8,671 nt of DNA from a bacterium (GTDB taxonomy: Bacteria > Ratteibacteria > UBA8468 > B48-G9 > JAFGKM01): the NCBI GenBank assembly GCA_021160565.1, contig JAGHCG010000200.1:1-8671 (forward strand), in the 5' to 3' direction. Positions 1 to 6,805 of the stretch are shown here, piece by piece. The notes beneath the pieces are model-generated. The model had not been told where the DNA came from. It saw only the letters and a list, made by a program, of their open reading frames with translations, and did no database searches. Both the position numbers and the translations under genes were made by a program. How positions within the stretch are numbered: position 1 is the first letter of the stretch; each line of letters opens with the position of its first letter.

Positions 1-698
1 ATAGAGAACAGATGAAACCACTTGTGAAAAATACAGCCATTTATTTAAATAAAGAGATTGATAAAGGAAAAAAAATTCTTGCTGAAGGAGCACAGGGGAC
101 TTTTCTTGATATAGATTTTGGAACTTACCCATATGTGACTGCTTCTAATCCAATTTCCGGTGGAGCATGTGTTGGACTTGGAATTCCTCCAACAAAAATA
201 AAAAAAGTTATTGGAGTTGTAAAAGCATATACAACAAGAGTTGGGATGGGACCTTTTCCCACTGAGATAAAAGGAGAATTTGGTGAAAGACTTAGAGAAG
301 CGGGAAATGAATATGGAGCAACGACAGGAAGACCAAGAAGATGTGGATGGTTTGACAGTGTACTTGTTAAATTTGCATGCTGTGTAAATGGAATAGATGA
401 ACTTGCTATGACAAAACTTGATGTTTTAAGTGGTATTGAAAAAATAAAAATTGGTGTTGCTTACAGATATCAGGGAAAAATTTATGAAGAATATCCTCTC
501 AATCCAAAAATCTTTTCAAATTGTGAGGTTATTTATGAAGAAATGGATGGATGGGAAGATGATTTAAGTAAAGTAAAGGATTATTCAGACCTTCCTGATG
601 CTGCTAAAAAATATATTGAAAGGATTGAGGAACTTGTGGGGGTTAAGATTTCAAGAATTTCAGTGGGTTCATCAAGAGAACAGACAATAACAAGATAA
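1..698 (+). CDS. purA: Adenylosuccinate synthetase, C-terminal part (5' end outside window)
   Basis: This enzyme makes adenylosuccinate from IMP and aspartate using GTP, the first committed step from IMP to AMP, in the cytoplasm. The frame is open to the window edge (first full codon at base 3), so the ATG at 12 is an internal Met and not the start. About 231 codons remain of a family that is usually about 430 residues, so nearly half is missing. Visible family blocks are GAQGTFLDIDFGTYPYVTAS, followed by KAYTTRVGMGPFPTE, then ATTGRPRRCGWFDSV (IMP-binding Arg region), TKLDVLSG (guanine-base contact region) and the C-terminal KKYIERIEELVG. The usual GPDR-like turn near the end reads GSSRE here, a mild variant. 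It ends in TAA. A separate promoter lies in the 129-base gap to ilvB, so purA probably belongs to an upstream unit. The family assignment is secure. Confidence 0.97.
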   Translation, partial: REQMKPLVKNTAIYLNKEIDKGKKILAEGAQGTFLDIDFGTYPYVTASNPISGGACVGLGIPPTKIKKVIGVVKAYTTRVGMGPFPTEIKGEFGERLREAGNEYGATTGRPRRCGWFDSVLVKFACCVNGIDELAMTKLDVLSGIEKIKIGVAYRYQGKIYEEYPLNPKIFSNCEVIYEEMDGWEDDLSKVKDYSDLPDAAKKYIERIEELVGVKISRISVGSSREQTITR

Positions 699-728
699 AT
701 TTCCCAAATTCATTGACTCTCAACGCTT

Positions 729-746
729 CTAAATCTGGAGGTTTAG
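729..746. other. Short hairpin in the purA-ilvB gap
   Basis: CTAAATC (729-735) can pair with GGTTTAG (740-746) around a TGGA loop, giving seven pairs including one G-T wobble. An alternative fold pairs GAGG (738-741) with CCTC (747-750). No T-run follows directly (the nearest T5 is at 764-768), so it is not a canonical intrinsic terminator. It could still mark the end of the purA transcript or act as a protein-binding site upstream of the ilvB promoter. The stem is weak and AT-rich, so function is uncertain. Confidence 0.35.
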
Positions 747-760
747 CCTCGGGGATATAA

Positions 761-789
761 TTGATTTTTGTTTCTAATTTTAATATAAT
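761..789 (+). promoter_or_regulatory. Sigma70-type promoter for the ilvBNC operon
   Basis: A -35 box TTGATT (761-766) and a perfect -10 box TATAAT (784-789) are separated by exactly 17 bases. This is the best promoter match seen in the window. Transcription would begin near 795-797, giving a leader of only about 30 bases before the ilvB ATG at 828. An 8-base palindrome, AAACGTTT (795-802), sits on the predicted start point and could be part of an operator. That role is inference only. Confidence 0.7.
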
Positions 790-816
790 GAAGTAAACGT
801 TTTGTTGAAATAATAC

Positions 817-821
817 AGGAG
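817..821 (+). promoter_or_regulatory. Ribosome binding site that decides the ilvB start
   Basis: AGGAG lies directly against an ATG at 822 (spacing 0) but six bases before a second in-frame ATG at 828. Only the second spacing is suitable for initiation, so ilvB is called from 828. The resulting MKGAEIF start also resembles other IlvB N-termini. Confidence 0.75.
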
Positions 822-827
822 ATGAAA

Positions 828-2495
828 ATGAAAGGAGCAGAGATTTTTGTGGAAGCACTGAAAAGGGAAGGAGTGGAAGTTATTTTTGGTTATCCAGGTG
901 GAGCAGTTTTACCTCTATGTGATGTTCTTTATGATAGCGGAATAAAATTTATTCTTACAAGACATGAACAGGGAGCAGCACATGCAGCAGATGGGTATGC
1001 AAGGTCATCAGGAAAAGTGGGAGTTTGTCTTGCTACTTCAGGACCAGGAGCAACCAACCTTGTAACAGGTATTGCCACTGCTTATATGGATTCAGTTCCA
1101 GTTGTTGCAATTACAGGGCAGGTAGCGACTCATTTAATTGGAAATGATGCTTTTCAGGAAGTTGATATTACAGGAATTACAAGACCGATTACAAAGTACA
1201 ATTATCTGATAAAAAATGTGAATGATATAACAAGGATTGTTAAAGAAGCGTTTTATATAGCAAAAACAGGAAGACCAGGACCGGTTCTTATAGATTTTCC
1301 TGTAAATATACAGAGAGAAGAGGCAGAATTTAATTATCCAGAAAAAATTGAAATTAGAAGTTATAAACCCACTGTTGAAGGTCATCCTTTACAGATTAAA
1401 AAAGCATGGGATTTAATAAAAAATTCAAAAAAACCCCTTATCATTGCAGGAGGAGGAGTAATAATTTCAGGTGCCTGTAAGGAATTGAAAAAATTTGTTG
1501 AGAAAACCGGAATTCCGATTACCTTTACTCTTATGGGTCTTGGAAGTCTTGATGTTGAACATCCTCTTTCTCTTGGAATGCTTGGAATGCACGGGACAAA
1601 ATATGCCAATTATGCTGTAGTGGAAGCAGACCTCATTATTTCTGTGGGGTGCAGGTTTGATGATAGGGTTACAGGGAAGATAGAGAATTTTGCTCCTGAA
1701 GCCAAGATAATCCATATAGATATTGACCCTTCTGCAATAAGCAAGAATGTCGAGGTTGATGTTCCAATAGTTGGAGATGCAAAAAAGATACTTGCCAGAC
1801 TTATAGAAAAAGCAGAAAAACTTGATATAGAAAACTGGAGAAAGAAGATAGATGAATGGAAGAAGAAATATCCATTGAAATATGAAAAGAATGAATTGAA
1901 ACCCCAGTACATTATTGAGAAAATATCTGAACTTACAAAAGGAGAGGCAATAATATGTACAGAAGTTGGACAGAATCAGATGTGGACAGCACAATTTTAT
2001 AAATTTAAAAAACCAAGAACTCTTATAACTTCTGGCGGACTTGGAACGATGGGATATGGATTTCCAGCATCTATTGGTGCTCAGGTTGCCAATCCTGATA
2101 AAATTGTTATTGATATTGCAGGCGACGGAAGTATTCAGATGAATATTCAGGAACTTGCTACTGCTGTTTATAATAAAATCCCTGTAAAAATAATAATCCT
2201 TAACAATGGTTATCTTGGAATGGTAAGACAGTGGCAGCAGTTATTTTATAGAAGAAGATATGCATTTACCTCTCTTATTGATGCTCAACCAGATTTTGTT
2301 AAACTTGCTGAATCTTTTGGTGCTTATGGATACAGAGTTAGTACTACTGAAGAATTTGATAAAATTATTAAAAAAGTTCTTAAAGAAAAGGAAAAACCTG
2401 TGATTGTTGATTGTAGAATTGAACCTGAAGAGAATGTCTTTCCAATGGTTCCTGCTGGTGCTTCTCTTGACCAGATGCTTGATGGAATTGCTTAA
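828..2495 (+). CDS. ilvB: Acetolactate synthase (AHAS), large catalytic subunit
   Basis: This TPP-dependent enzyme condenses two pyruvates to acetolactate (valine/leucine branch), or pyruvate with 2-ketobutyrate (isoleucine branch). It acts with the IlvN subunit encoded next. The 555 residues match the usual length. The N-terminal TPP domain has GYPGGAVLP (21-29), the activating Glu in [15 protein letters not shown] (Glu47) and [11 protein letters not shown] (69-78). The middle domain, about 190-330, contains [13 protein letters not shown] residues, here CRFDDRVTG (275-283). The C-terminal domain carries the TPP/Mg motif from GDG (432-434) to NN (459-460), then [10 protein letters not shown] (461-470). 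The start at 828 is chosen from ribosome binding site spacing over the ATG at 822. The end, [12 protein letters not shown], is typical of bona fide biosynthetic AHAS rather than a catabolic AlsS. It lies 18 bases before ilvN. Confidence 0.97.
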   Translation: MKGAEIFVEALKREGVEVIFGYPGGAVLPLCDVLYDSGIKFILTRHEQGAAHAADGYARSSGKVGVCLATSGPGATNLVTGIATAYMDSVPVVAITGQVATHLIGNDAFQEVDITGITRPITKYNYLIKNVNDITRIVKEAFYIAKTGRPGPVLIDFPVNIQREEAEFNYPEKIEIRSYKPTVEGHPLQIKKAWDLIKNSKKPLIIAGGGVIISGACKELKKFVEKTGIPITFTLMGLGSLDVEHPLSLGMLGMHGTKYANYAVVEADLIISVGCRFDDRVTGKIENFAPEAKIIHIDIDPSAISKNVEVDVPIVGDAKKILARLIEKAEKLDIENWRKKIDEWKKKYPLKYEKNELKPQYIIEKISELTKGEAIICTEVGQNQMWTAQFYKFKKPRTLITSGGLGTMGYGFPASIGAQVANPDKIVIDIAGDGSIQMNIQELATAVYNKIPVKIIILNNGYLGMVRQWQQLFYRRRYAFTSLIDAQPDFVKLAESFGAYGYRVSTTEEFDKIIKKVLKEKEKPVIVDCRIEPEENVFPMVPAGASLDQMLDGIA

Positions 2496-2513
2496 AGTTA
2501 ATGGAGGGAAATT

Positions 2514-3035
2514 ATGAAGAAAAATAATGAAATCAGTCCTCATATTATTTCTTTAACTGTTGAAAACAGATTTGGAGTTCTTGCAAGAATCTCAGGTCTT
2601 TTTTCAGCAAGAGGTTATAACATTGACAGTTTATGTGTTGCAGAAACACATGACCCCACAATTTCAAAAATTACACTTGTTGTGAAGGGAGATAAAAAAA
2701 TACTTGAACAGATTTATAAACAGTTGAACAAACTCATTGATGTTATAAAAGTTCAGGATTTAACAGGAACTGATTTTATAGAGAGAGAACTGGCTTTGAT
2801 TAAAGTAAATACTGCTACCTTTACAGAGAGACAGGAAGTTATGCAACTTGTCAATATTTTCAGAGCAAAAATTGTTGATGTTGGAAAGAAATCCCTTACA
2901 ATTGAACTTGTTGGAAGTGGTTCAAAAATTCAGGCAATGCTTGAACTTCTAAAGTCCTTTGGTATAAAAGAACTCATCAGAACAGGGAAAATTGCTATTT
3001 CAAGAGAATTTGGAAAAACGAAAAAAGGAGGATAA
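2514..3035 (+). CDS. ilvN: Acetolactate synthase, small regulatory subunit
   Basis: This ACT-domain subunit activates the catalytic subunit and confers feedback inhibition by valine. At 173 residues it is close to the family norm of about 160-175. The N-terminal ACT domain spans about residues 10-85, with [20 protein letters not shown] followed by NIDSL and VAETHDP. A C-terminal ACT-like domain (about 95-165) includes ELALIKV and the FRAKIVDV block. Gly21, Asn36 and Ala43 align by eye with Gly14, Asn29 and Ala36 of E. coli IlvH, positions where changes are known to relieve valine inhibition. All three are intact, so I infer a valine-sensitive enzyme. GGAGGG at 2503-2508, five bases before the ATG, is a strong ribosome binding site. 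The stop is one base from ilvC, so expression should be tightly coupled. Confidence 0.96.
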   Translation: MKKNNEISPHIISLTVENRFGVLARISGLFSARGYNIDSLCVAETHDPTISKITLVVKGDKKILEQIYKQLNKLIDVIKVQDLTGTDFIERELALIKVNTATFTERQEVMQLVNIFRAKIVDVGKKSLTIELVGSGSKIQAMLELLKSFGIKELIRTGKIAISREFGKTKKGG

Positions 3036-3036
3036 C

Positions 3037-4029
3037 ATGGCAAAAATTTATTATGATAAAGATGCTGACCTGAATGTTTTGAAAAATAAAAAAGTGGGAA
3101 TAATTGGATATGGAAGTCAGGGGAGAGCACATGCTTTAAACCTCAGAGACAGTGGAATTGAAGTGGTTGTAGCAGAACTTGAAGGAACATCAAATTATGA
3201 GAAGGCAAAAGGAGATAATTTCCAGCCAAAATCTGCTTCAGAGGTGGTAAAAGAATGTGATGTTATTATGATGCTTGTTCAGGATAATGTTCAGCCCTTT
3301 GTTTATAAACAGGAAATTGAGCCAAATTTATCAGAAGGGAAAGCCATGGGATTTGCACATGGATTTTCAATTCATTTTGCTCAGATAGTTCCTCCCAGAA
3401 ATATAGATGTTTTCATGGTTGCTCCAAAGGGTCCAGGAGACCTTGTAAGGGAACAGTTTTCTCAGGGACAGGGAGTTCCATGTCTTGTTGCTGTTTATCA
3501 GGATTATACTGGAAATGCTTTAAAAATAGGACTTGCTTATGCAAAAGGACTTGGTGGAACAAGATGTGGAGTGGTTGAAACAACTTTTAAAGAAGAAACT
3601 GAAACTGACCTTTTTGGAGAACAGGTTGTTCTCTGTGGAGGAGTTACCTCTCTTATTAAAGCAGCTTTTGAAACTCTTGTTGAAGCAGGTTATCAGCCAG
3701 AAGTTGCTTATTATGAAACATGCCATGAGTTAAAATTGATAGTTGACCTGATAATAGAAAGAGGAATTCAGGGAATGAGGAAAGTTATAAGTGATACAGC
3801 AGAATATGGAGATATGACAAGAGGACCAAGAGTGATAAATGAAAAAGTTAAAGAAGAAATGAAAAAAATTCTTAAAGAGATTCAGAGTGGAGAATTTGCA
3901 AGAGAATGGATACTGGAAAATAAAGTTGGAAGACCTGTCTATAATGCTCTTTCAAGACAGGCAGAGGAACATCTCATTGAAAAGGTCGGGAAGAAAATGA
4001 GAGATATGATGCCATGGCTTAAGAAATGA
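3037..4029 (+). CDS. ilvC: Ketol-acid reductoisomerase, class I
   Basis: This enzyme isomerises and reduces acetolactate (or acetohydroxybutyrate) to the dihydroxy acid, the second common step of valine/isoleucine synthesis, using Mg2+ and NAD(P)H. At 330 residues it is the short class I form. The Rossmann domain has [16 protein letters not shown] (21-36). His108 lies in GFAHGF. Metal and active-site residues are Asp191 and Glu195 (DLFGEQ), Glu227 and Glu231 (YYETCHELK), and Ser252. The loop after beta-2 (46-54) reads AELEGTSNY. It has two Glu and no Arg, unlike the Arg/Ser-bearing loops of NADPH enzymes, which suggests NADH use. The start is set by GGAGG at 3027-3031, five bases upstream. 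An in-frame extension back to 2992 overlaps ilvN and lacks family similarity. The stop overlaps the thpR start (ATGA). Confidence 0.97.
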   Translation: MAKIYYDKDADLNVLKNKKVGIIGYGSQGRAHALNLRDSGIEVVVAELEGTSNYEKAKGDNFQPKSASEVVKECDVIMMLVQDNVQPFVYKQEIEPNLSEGKAMGFAHGFSIHFAQIVPPRNIDVFMVAPKGPGDLVREQFSQGQGVPCLVAVYQDYTGNALKIGLAYAKGLGGTRCGVVETTFKEETETDLFGEQVVLCGGVTSLIKAAFETLVEAGYQPEVAYYETCHELKLIVDLIIERGIQGMRKVISDTAEYGDMTRGPRVINEKVKEEMKKILKEIQSGEFAREWILENKVGRPVYNALSRQAEEHLIEKVGKKMRDMMPWLKK

Positions 4030-4580
4030 GATTATTTGTTGGAATAAGAATATCAGAGGAAATAAAGAAAAAACTGGAGCAGGTGGAAAGAGAATTGAAG
4101 GAGAAAATAAAAGAAGCAAAAATTGTCTTACCTGAAAACTTACATCTCACTCTGAAATTCCTTGGAAATGTGGAACAGCACAGAGTTGAAGAAATAAATC
4201 GTACACTTGAAGAAATTGCAGGAGAGTTTGTCCCTTTTACTATAAAATGTTATGGAATGGGTGCTTTCCCTTCAGAGAAGAAAATAAGGGTTTTATGGGT
4301 GGGAGCTTCAGCGGATAAAAATCTGATAAAATTGAATAAAAGAATAGAGGAGGAACTTGAAAAAATTGGTTTTTTGAGGGAAAATAAATTTAAGGAACAT
4401 ATTACAATTGCAAGGTTTAAATCAATCCCGAATTTAAAACATTTACGTGATTTTATAGATAAATATAGAGAAAGTGAATTTGGAGAGTTTGAAGTGAATG
4501 AGTTTGAATTAATAAAGAGCGATTTAACACCAGAAGGACCAATTTATACCACACTTAAAAAATTCAAATTCAGGGGGTGA
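4026..4580 (+). CDS. thpR: RNA 2',3'-cyclic phosphodiesterase (LigT/ThpR, 2H family)
   Basis: Members of this 2H phosphoesterase family open 2',3'-cyclic phosphates on RNA ends, and the E. coli protein can also join tRNA halves by a 2'-5' link. The natural substrate is usually unclear. The 184-residue protein has the paired catalytic motifs [10 protein letters not shown] (His40, Thr42) and HITIARF (His125, Thr127), spaced as expected, and the N-terminal RLFVGI strand. The ATG overlaps the ilvC stop as ATGA. No good Shine-Dalgarno precedes it (the bases are CTTAAGAA), so translation probably depends on reinitiation by ribosomes finishing ilvC. It sits directly before recA. A ligT-recA neighbourhood is known in several bacteria, for example cinA-ligT-recA in Deinococcus, but here cinA is absent and ilvC takes its place. 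Confidence 0.93.
   Translation: MRLFVGIRISEEIKKKLEQVERELKEKIKEAKIVLPENLHLTLKFLGNVEQHRVEEINRTLEEIAGEFVPFTIKCYGMGAFPSEKKIRVLWVGASADKNLIKLNKRIEEELEKIGFLRENKFKEHITIARFKSIPNLKHLRDFIDKYRESEFGEFEVNEFELIKSDLTPEGPIYTTLKKFKFRG
4572..4580 (+). promoter_or_regulatory. Ribosome binding site that decides the recA start
   Basis: AGGGGGTGA differs by one base from the full anti-16S complement AGGAGGTGA and ends five bases before the ATG at 4586. The GTG at 4577 lies inside this site and so cannot use it. The site also spans the thpR stop codon, linking the two genes. Confidence 0.75.
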
Positions 4581-4585
4581 AAAAT

Positions 4586-5596
4586 ATGGATAAAGAAAAA
4601 GCTCTTGAACTTACAATAAGCCAGATTGAGAAAGAATTTGGTAAAGGTTCAATTATGAGACTTGGAGAGAAAGCCCACATTGAAGTTGAGGCAATTCCAA
4701 CAGGTGCCATTTCTCTTGATATTGCTCTTGGAGTTGGTGGAATACCCAGAGGGAGAGTTACAGAAATTTTTGGTCAGGAAGCAAGCGGGAAAACCACAAT
4801 TGCACTTCATGTTCTTGCAGAAGCACAGAAAAGAGGAGGGCAGGTTGCTTTTATTGATGCTGAACATGCTCTTGACCCTTCCTATGCAAAAAATCTTGGA
4901 GTTAACATTGATGATATGCTTGTAAGTCAACCTGATACAGGAGAACAGGCTCTTGAAATAGCAGAGGCACTTATAAGAAGCAATGCAATAGATGTTGTTG
5001 TGATAGATTCAGTGGCAGCTCTTGTTCCAAGGGCAGAACTTGAAGGAGAAATGGGAGATAGTGTAATGGGACTTCAGGCAAGGTTGATGTCTCAGGCATT
5101 GAGGAAACTTACCGGATATATAAGTAAATCAAAAACAGCAGCAATTTTTATAAATCAGGTAAGAGAAAAAATAGGAGTATTTTTTGGAAATCCTGAGACC
5201 ACTCCAGGGGGTAGAGCACTTAAATTTTATGCTTCTGTGAGGATGGAAGTGAGAAAAGTTGAAAGTATAAAAAGTGGTTCAGATATTGTGGGAAACAGAG
5301 TTAAAATAAAAGTTGTTAAAAATAAAGTTGCTCCACCTTTCAAAGAAACACTGATTGAAATTTATTATGGAAAAGGAATAAGTAAAGAAAGTTCTCTCAT
5401 TCAGGCAGCGCTGGAATACAAAATAATGGAGAAGAAAGGGAGCTATTACTATTATGAAGGAAAAGCAATTGGGCAGGGACTTGAAAATGCAATAAAAACT
5501 TTAAGTGAAAACAAAGAACTCTTTGAGGAAATAGAAAATAAAGTGAAAGAAAAGGCAGGATTAATTAAAGAAGAAAAAGAAGGGGGTAGAAAATGA
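4586..5596 (+). CDS. recA: Recombinase RecA
   Basis: RecA forms ATP-dependent filaments on single-stranded DNA, drives strand exchange in recombinational repair and stimulates LexA self-cleavage where LexA exists. The 336 residues show Walker A GQEASGKT (63-70), the catalytic Glu93 in DAEHALD, Walker B VVVIDS (Asp141), the L1-region [20 protein letters not shown] (155-174), the L2 region starting at Gln191 ([17 protein letters not shown]), Phe214 and [10 protein letters not shown] (Lys245, Lys247). The Walker A begins GQE rather than GPE, a variant also seen in Thermotoga RecA. The C-terminus ends EEKEGGRK and lacks the strongly acidic tail of E. coli RecA. No LexA-like box or promoter was seen just upstream, so it appears to depend on the ilv transcript. 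Its stop overlaps the next gene (ATGA). Confidence 0.98.
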   Translation: MDKEKALELTISQIEKEFGKGSIMRLGEKAHIEVEAIPTGAISLDIALGVGGIPRGRVTEIFGQEASGKTTIALHVLAEAQKRGGQVAFIDAEHALDPSYAKNLGVNIDDMLVSQPDTGEQALEIAEALIRSNAIDVVVIDSVAALVPRAELEGEMGDSVMGLQARLMSQALRKLTGYISKSKTAAIFINQVREKIGVFFGNPETTPGGRALKFYASVRMEVRKVESIKSGSDIVGNRVKIKVVKNKVAPPFKETLIEIYYGKGISKESSLIQAALEYKIMEKKGSYYYYEGKAIGQGLENAIKTLSENKELFEEIENKVKEKAGLIKEEKEGGRK

Positions 5597-6759
5597 AAGA
5601 AATAAGAATTGGACTTGTTGGATATAAATTTATGGGGAAAGCTCATTCCCATGCATACAGAGATGTAAGAATTTTCTTTGACCTTCCTGTTATCCCTGTT
5701 ATGAAAGTTATATGTGGAAGAAGTGAAGAACCATTGAAAATAGCAAAAGAACGGTTTGGGTGGGAAGAATATGAAACTGATTGGAGAAAATTGATAGAGA
5801 GAGATGACATTGATATGATAGATATTGCCACTCCACCGAATGCTCATAAAGAAATAGCAATTGAAGCCGCAAAAGCCGGAAAGATTGTTTTCTGTGAAAA
5901 ACCACTTGCAGCAAAAATTGAAGATGCTTATGAAATGCTTGAAGCAGTGGAAAAATATGGAGTTAAACATGCTATATGTTTTAATTATAGAAAACTTCCA
6001 GCCATCGGTCTTGCCAAAAAACTTATTGAGGAAGGTAAACTTGGGAAAATATACCATATGAGAGCAGTTTATCTTCAGGACTGGATTGTTGACCCTGATT
6101 TTCCACTTGTATGGAGATTGCAGAAAGAAGTTGCTGGAAGTGGAGCCCATGGAGACCTGAATGCTCACATTATTGATATGGCAAGATACCTTGTTGGAGA
6201 ATTTGATGAAGTAATTGGAATGAGTGAAACATTTATAAAAGAAAGACCACTTTTGAAAGAAACAGGTGCTTTAGAAACAGGACTTGAAGATAAAGAAAAA
6301 AGTGAAGAAAAGGGAGAAGTCACTGTTGATGATGCAACTCTTTTCCTTGCAAGGTTTAAAAACGGAGCAATGGGTTCTTTTGAAGCAACAAGGTTTGCTC
6401 CAGGAAGGAAAAACTATCAGAGATTTGAGATAAATGGAAGTAAAGGAAGTATAGTATTTAATCTTGAAAGATTAAATGAACTTCAATATTTTAATAGAGA
6501 AGACCCTGATTATTCTCAGGGATTTAGAACAATTATAGCCACAGAACCATCCCATCCCTATGCAGGGAACTGGTGGCCAGCAGGTCATATTATTGGGTAT
6601 GGAGAGGCGTTTGTTAATATGGTAGCGGATATATTCAATTCTATAGCAAAGGATGAAAATCCCTCTCCCAATTTTGTAGATGGTGTTAAATGCCAGGAAG
6701 TTCTTGAAGCAGTGGATAAATCTATTCAGGAAAGAAAGTGGATTAAAGTAAAAGAATAA
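5593..6759 (+). CDS. Gfo/Idh/MocA-family NAD(P)-dependent oxidoreductase
   Basis: This is a sugar- or cyclitol-type dehydrogenase; the substrate cannot be told from sequence. The N-terminal Rossmann domain starts [16 protein letters not shown] (7-22), with Lys12 where the middle Gly of GxGxxG usually sits. Beta-2 ends CGRSEE (41-46) with no acidic residue at its tip, which leaves NADP use possible. The family catalytic residues are Lys103 in CEKPLA, and Asp188 and His192 in GDLNAHIID. The C-terminal sheet domain runs from about 130 to 360, with a charged linker at 219-245 and an aromatic [15 protein letters not shown] block (326-340), as in sugar-dehydrogenase-like members. At 388 residues it is normal length. 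AGGGGG at 5581-5586 gives a strong ribosome binding site, and the ATG overlaps the recA stop. The neighbours do not suggest a sugar pathway. No signal peptide is visible, so it is probably cytoplasmic. Confidence 0.9.
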   Translation: MKEIRIGLVGYKFMGKAHSHAYRDVRIFFDLPVIPVMKVICGRSEEPLKIAKERFGWEEYETDWRKLIERDDIDMIDIATPPNAHKEIAIEAAKAGKIVFCEKPLAAKIEDAYEMLEAVEKYGVKHAICFNYRKLPAIGLAKKLIEEGKLGKIYHMRAVYLQDWIVDPDFPLVWRLQKEVAGSGAHGDLNAHIIDMARYLVGEFDEVIGMSETFIKERPLLKETGALETGLEDKEKSEEKGEVTVDDATLFLARFKNGAMGSFEATRFAPGRKNYQRFEINGSKGSIVFNLERLNELQYFNREDPDYSQGFRTIIATEPSHPYAGNWWPAGHIIGYGEAFVNMVADIFNSIAKDENPSPNFVDGVKCQEVLEAVDKSIQERKWIKVKE

Positions 6760-6771
6760 AAACTTTTCTTC

Positions 6772-6800
6772 AGGAGGAGCATCTAAATAATAAAAGGAGG
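6772..6800 (+). promoter_or_regulatory. Tandem Shine-Dalgarno sequences before htrA
   Basis: AAGGAGG at 6794-6800 is five bases before the htrA ATG and is the functional ribosome binding site. A second match, AGGAGG (6772-6777), lies 23 bases upstream in the 46-base gap. It has no usable start codon after it (AGC ATC TAA). It might serve as a ribosome standby site or be chance in this purine-rich DNA. Confidence 0.55.
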
Positions 6801-6805
6801 CCAAA

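Noticed and set aside
756..761. Second perfect TATAAT
   Set aside because: No acceptable -35 box lies 16-18 bases upstream, and the nearby TTGACT (713-718) is 37 bases away. It is probably chance in AT-rich DNA.
699..827. Intrinsic terminator for purA
   Set aside because: The 729-746 hairpin is weak and is not followed by a T-run; the nearest T5 is 18 bases away and lies within the promoter spacer.
643..858. Reverse-strand open frame across the purA-ilvB gap
   Set aside because: It overlaps purA, the strong forward promoter and the ilvB start, and has no ribosome binding site that I can see. Only its middle part looks protein-like, so it is reported as an odd segment rather than a gene.
2992..3036. 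Longer ilvC start inside ilvN
   Set aside because: The extra 15 residues do not resemble ketol-acid reductoisomerases, and the ATG at 3037 has an ideal ribosome binding site.
4577..4585. GTG start for recA overlapping the thpR stop
   Set aside because: The GTG lies inside the Shine-Dalgarno sequence itself, and the ATG at 4586 is correctly spaced and gives a typical RecA N-terminus.
5452..6168. Long reverse-strand open frame opposite recA and the oxidoreductase
   Set aside because: The translation is rich in Phe, Ser, Asn and Ile with no domain pattern, as expected from the antisense of purine-rich coding sequence. The forward genes are certain.
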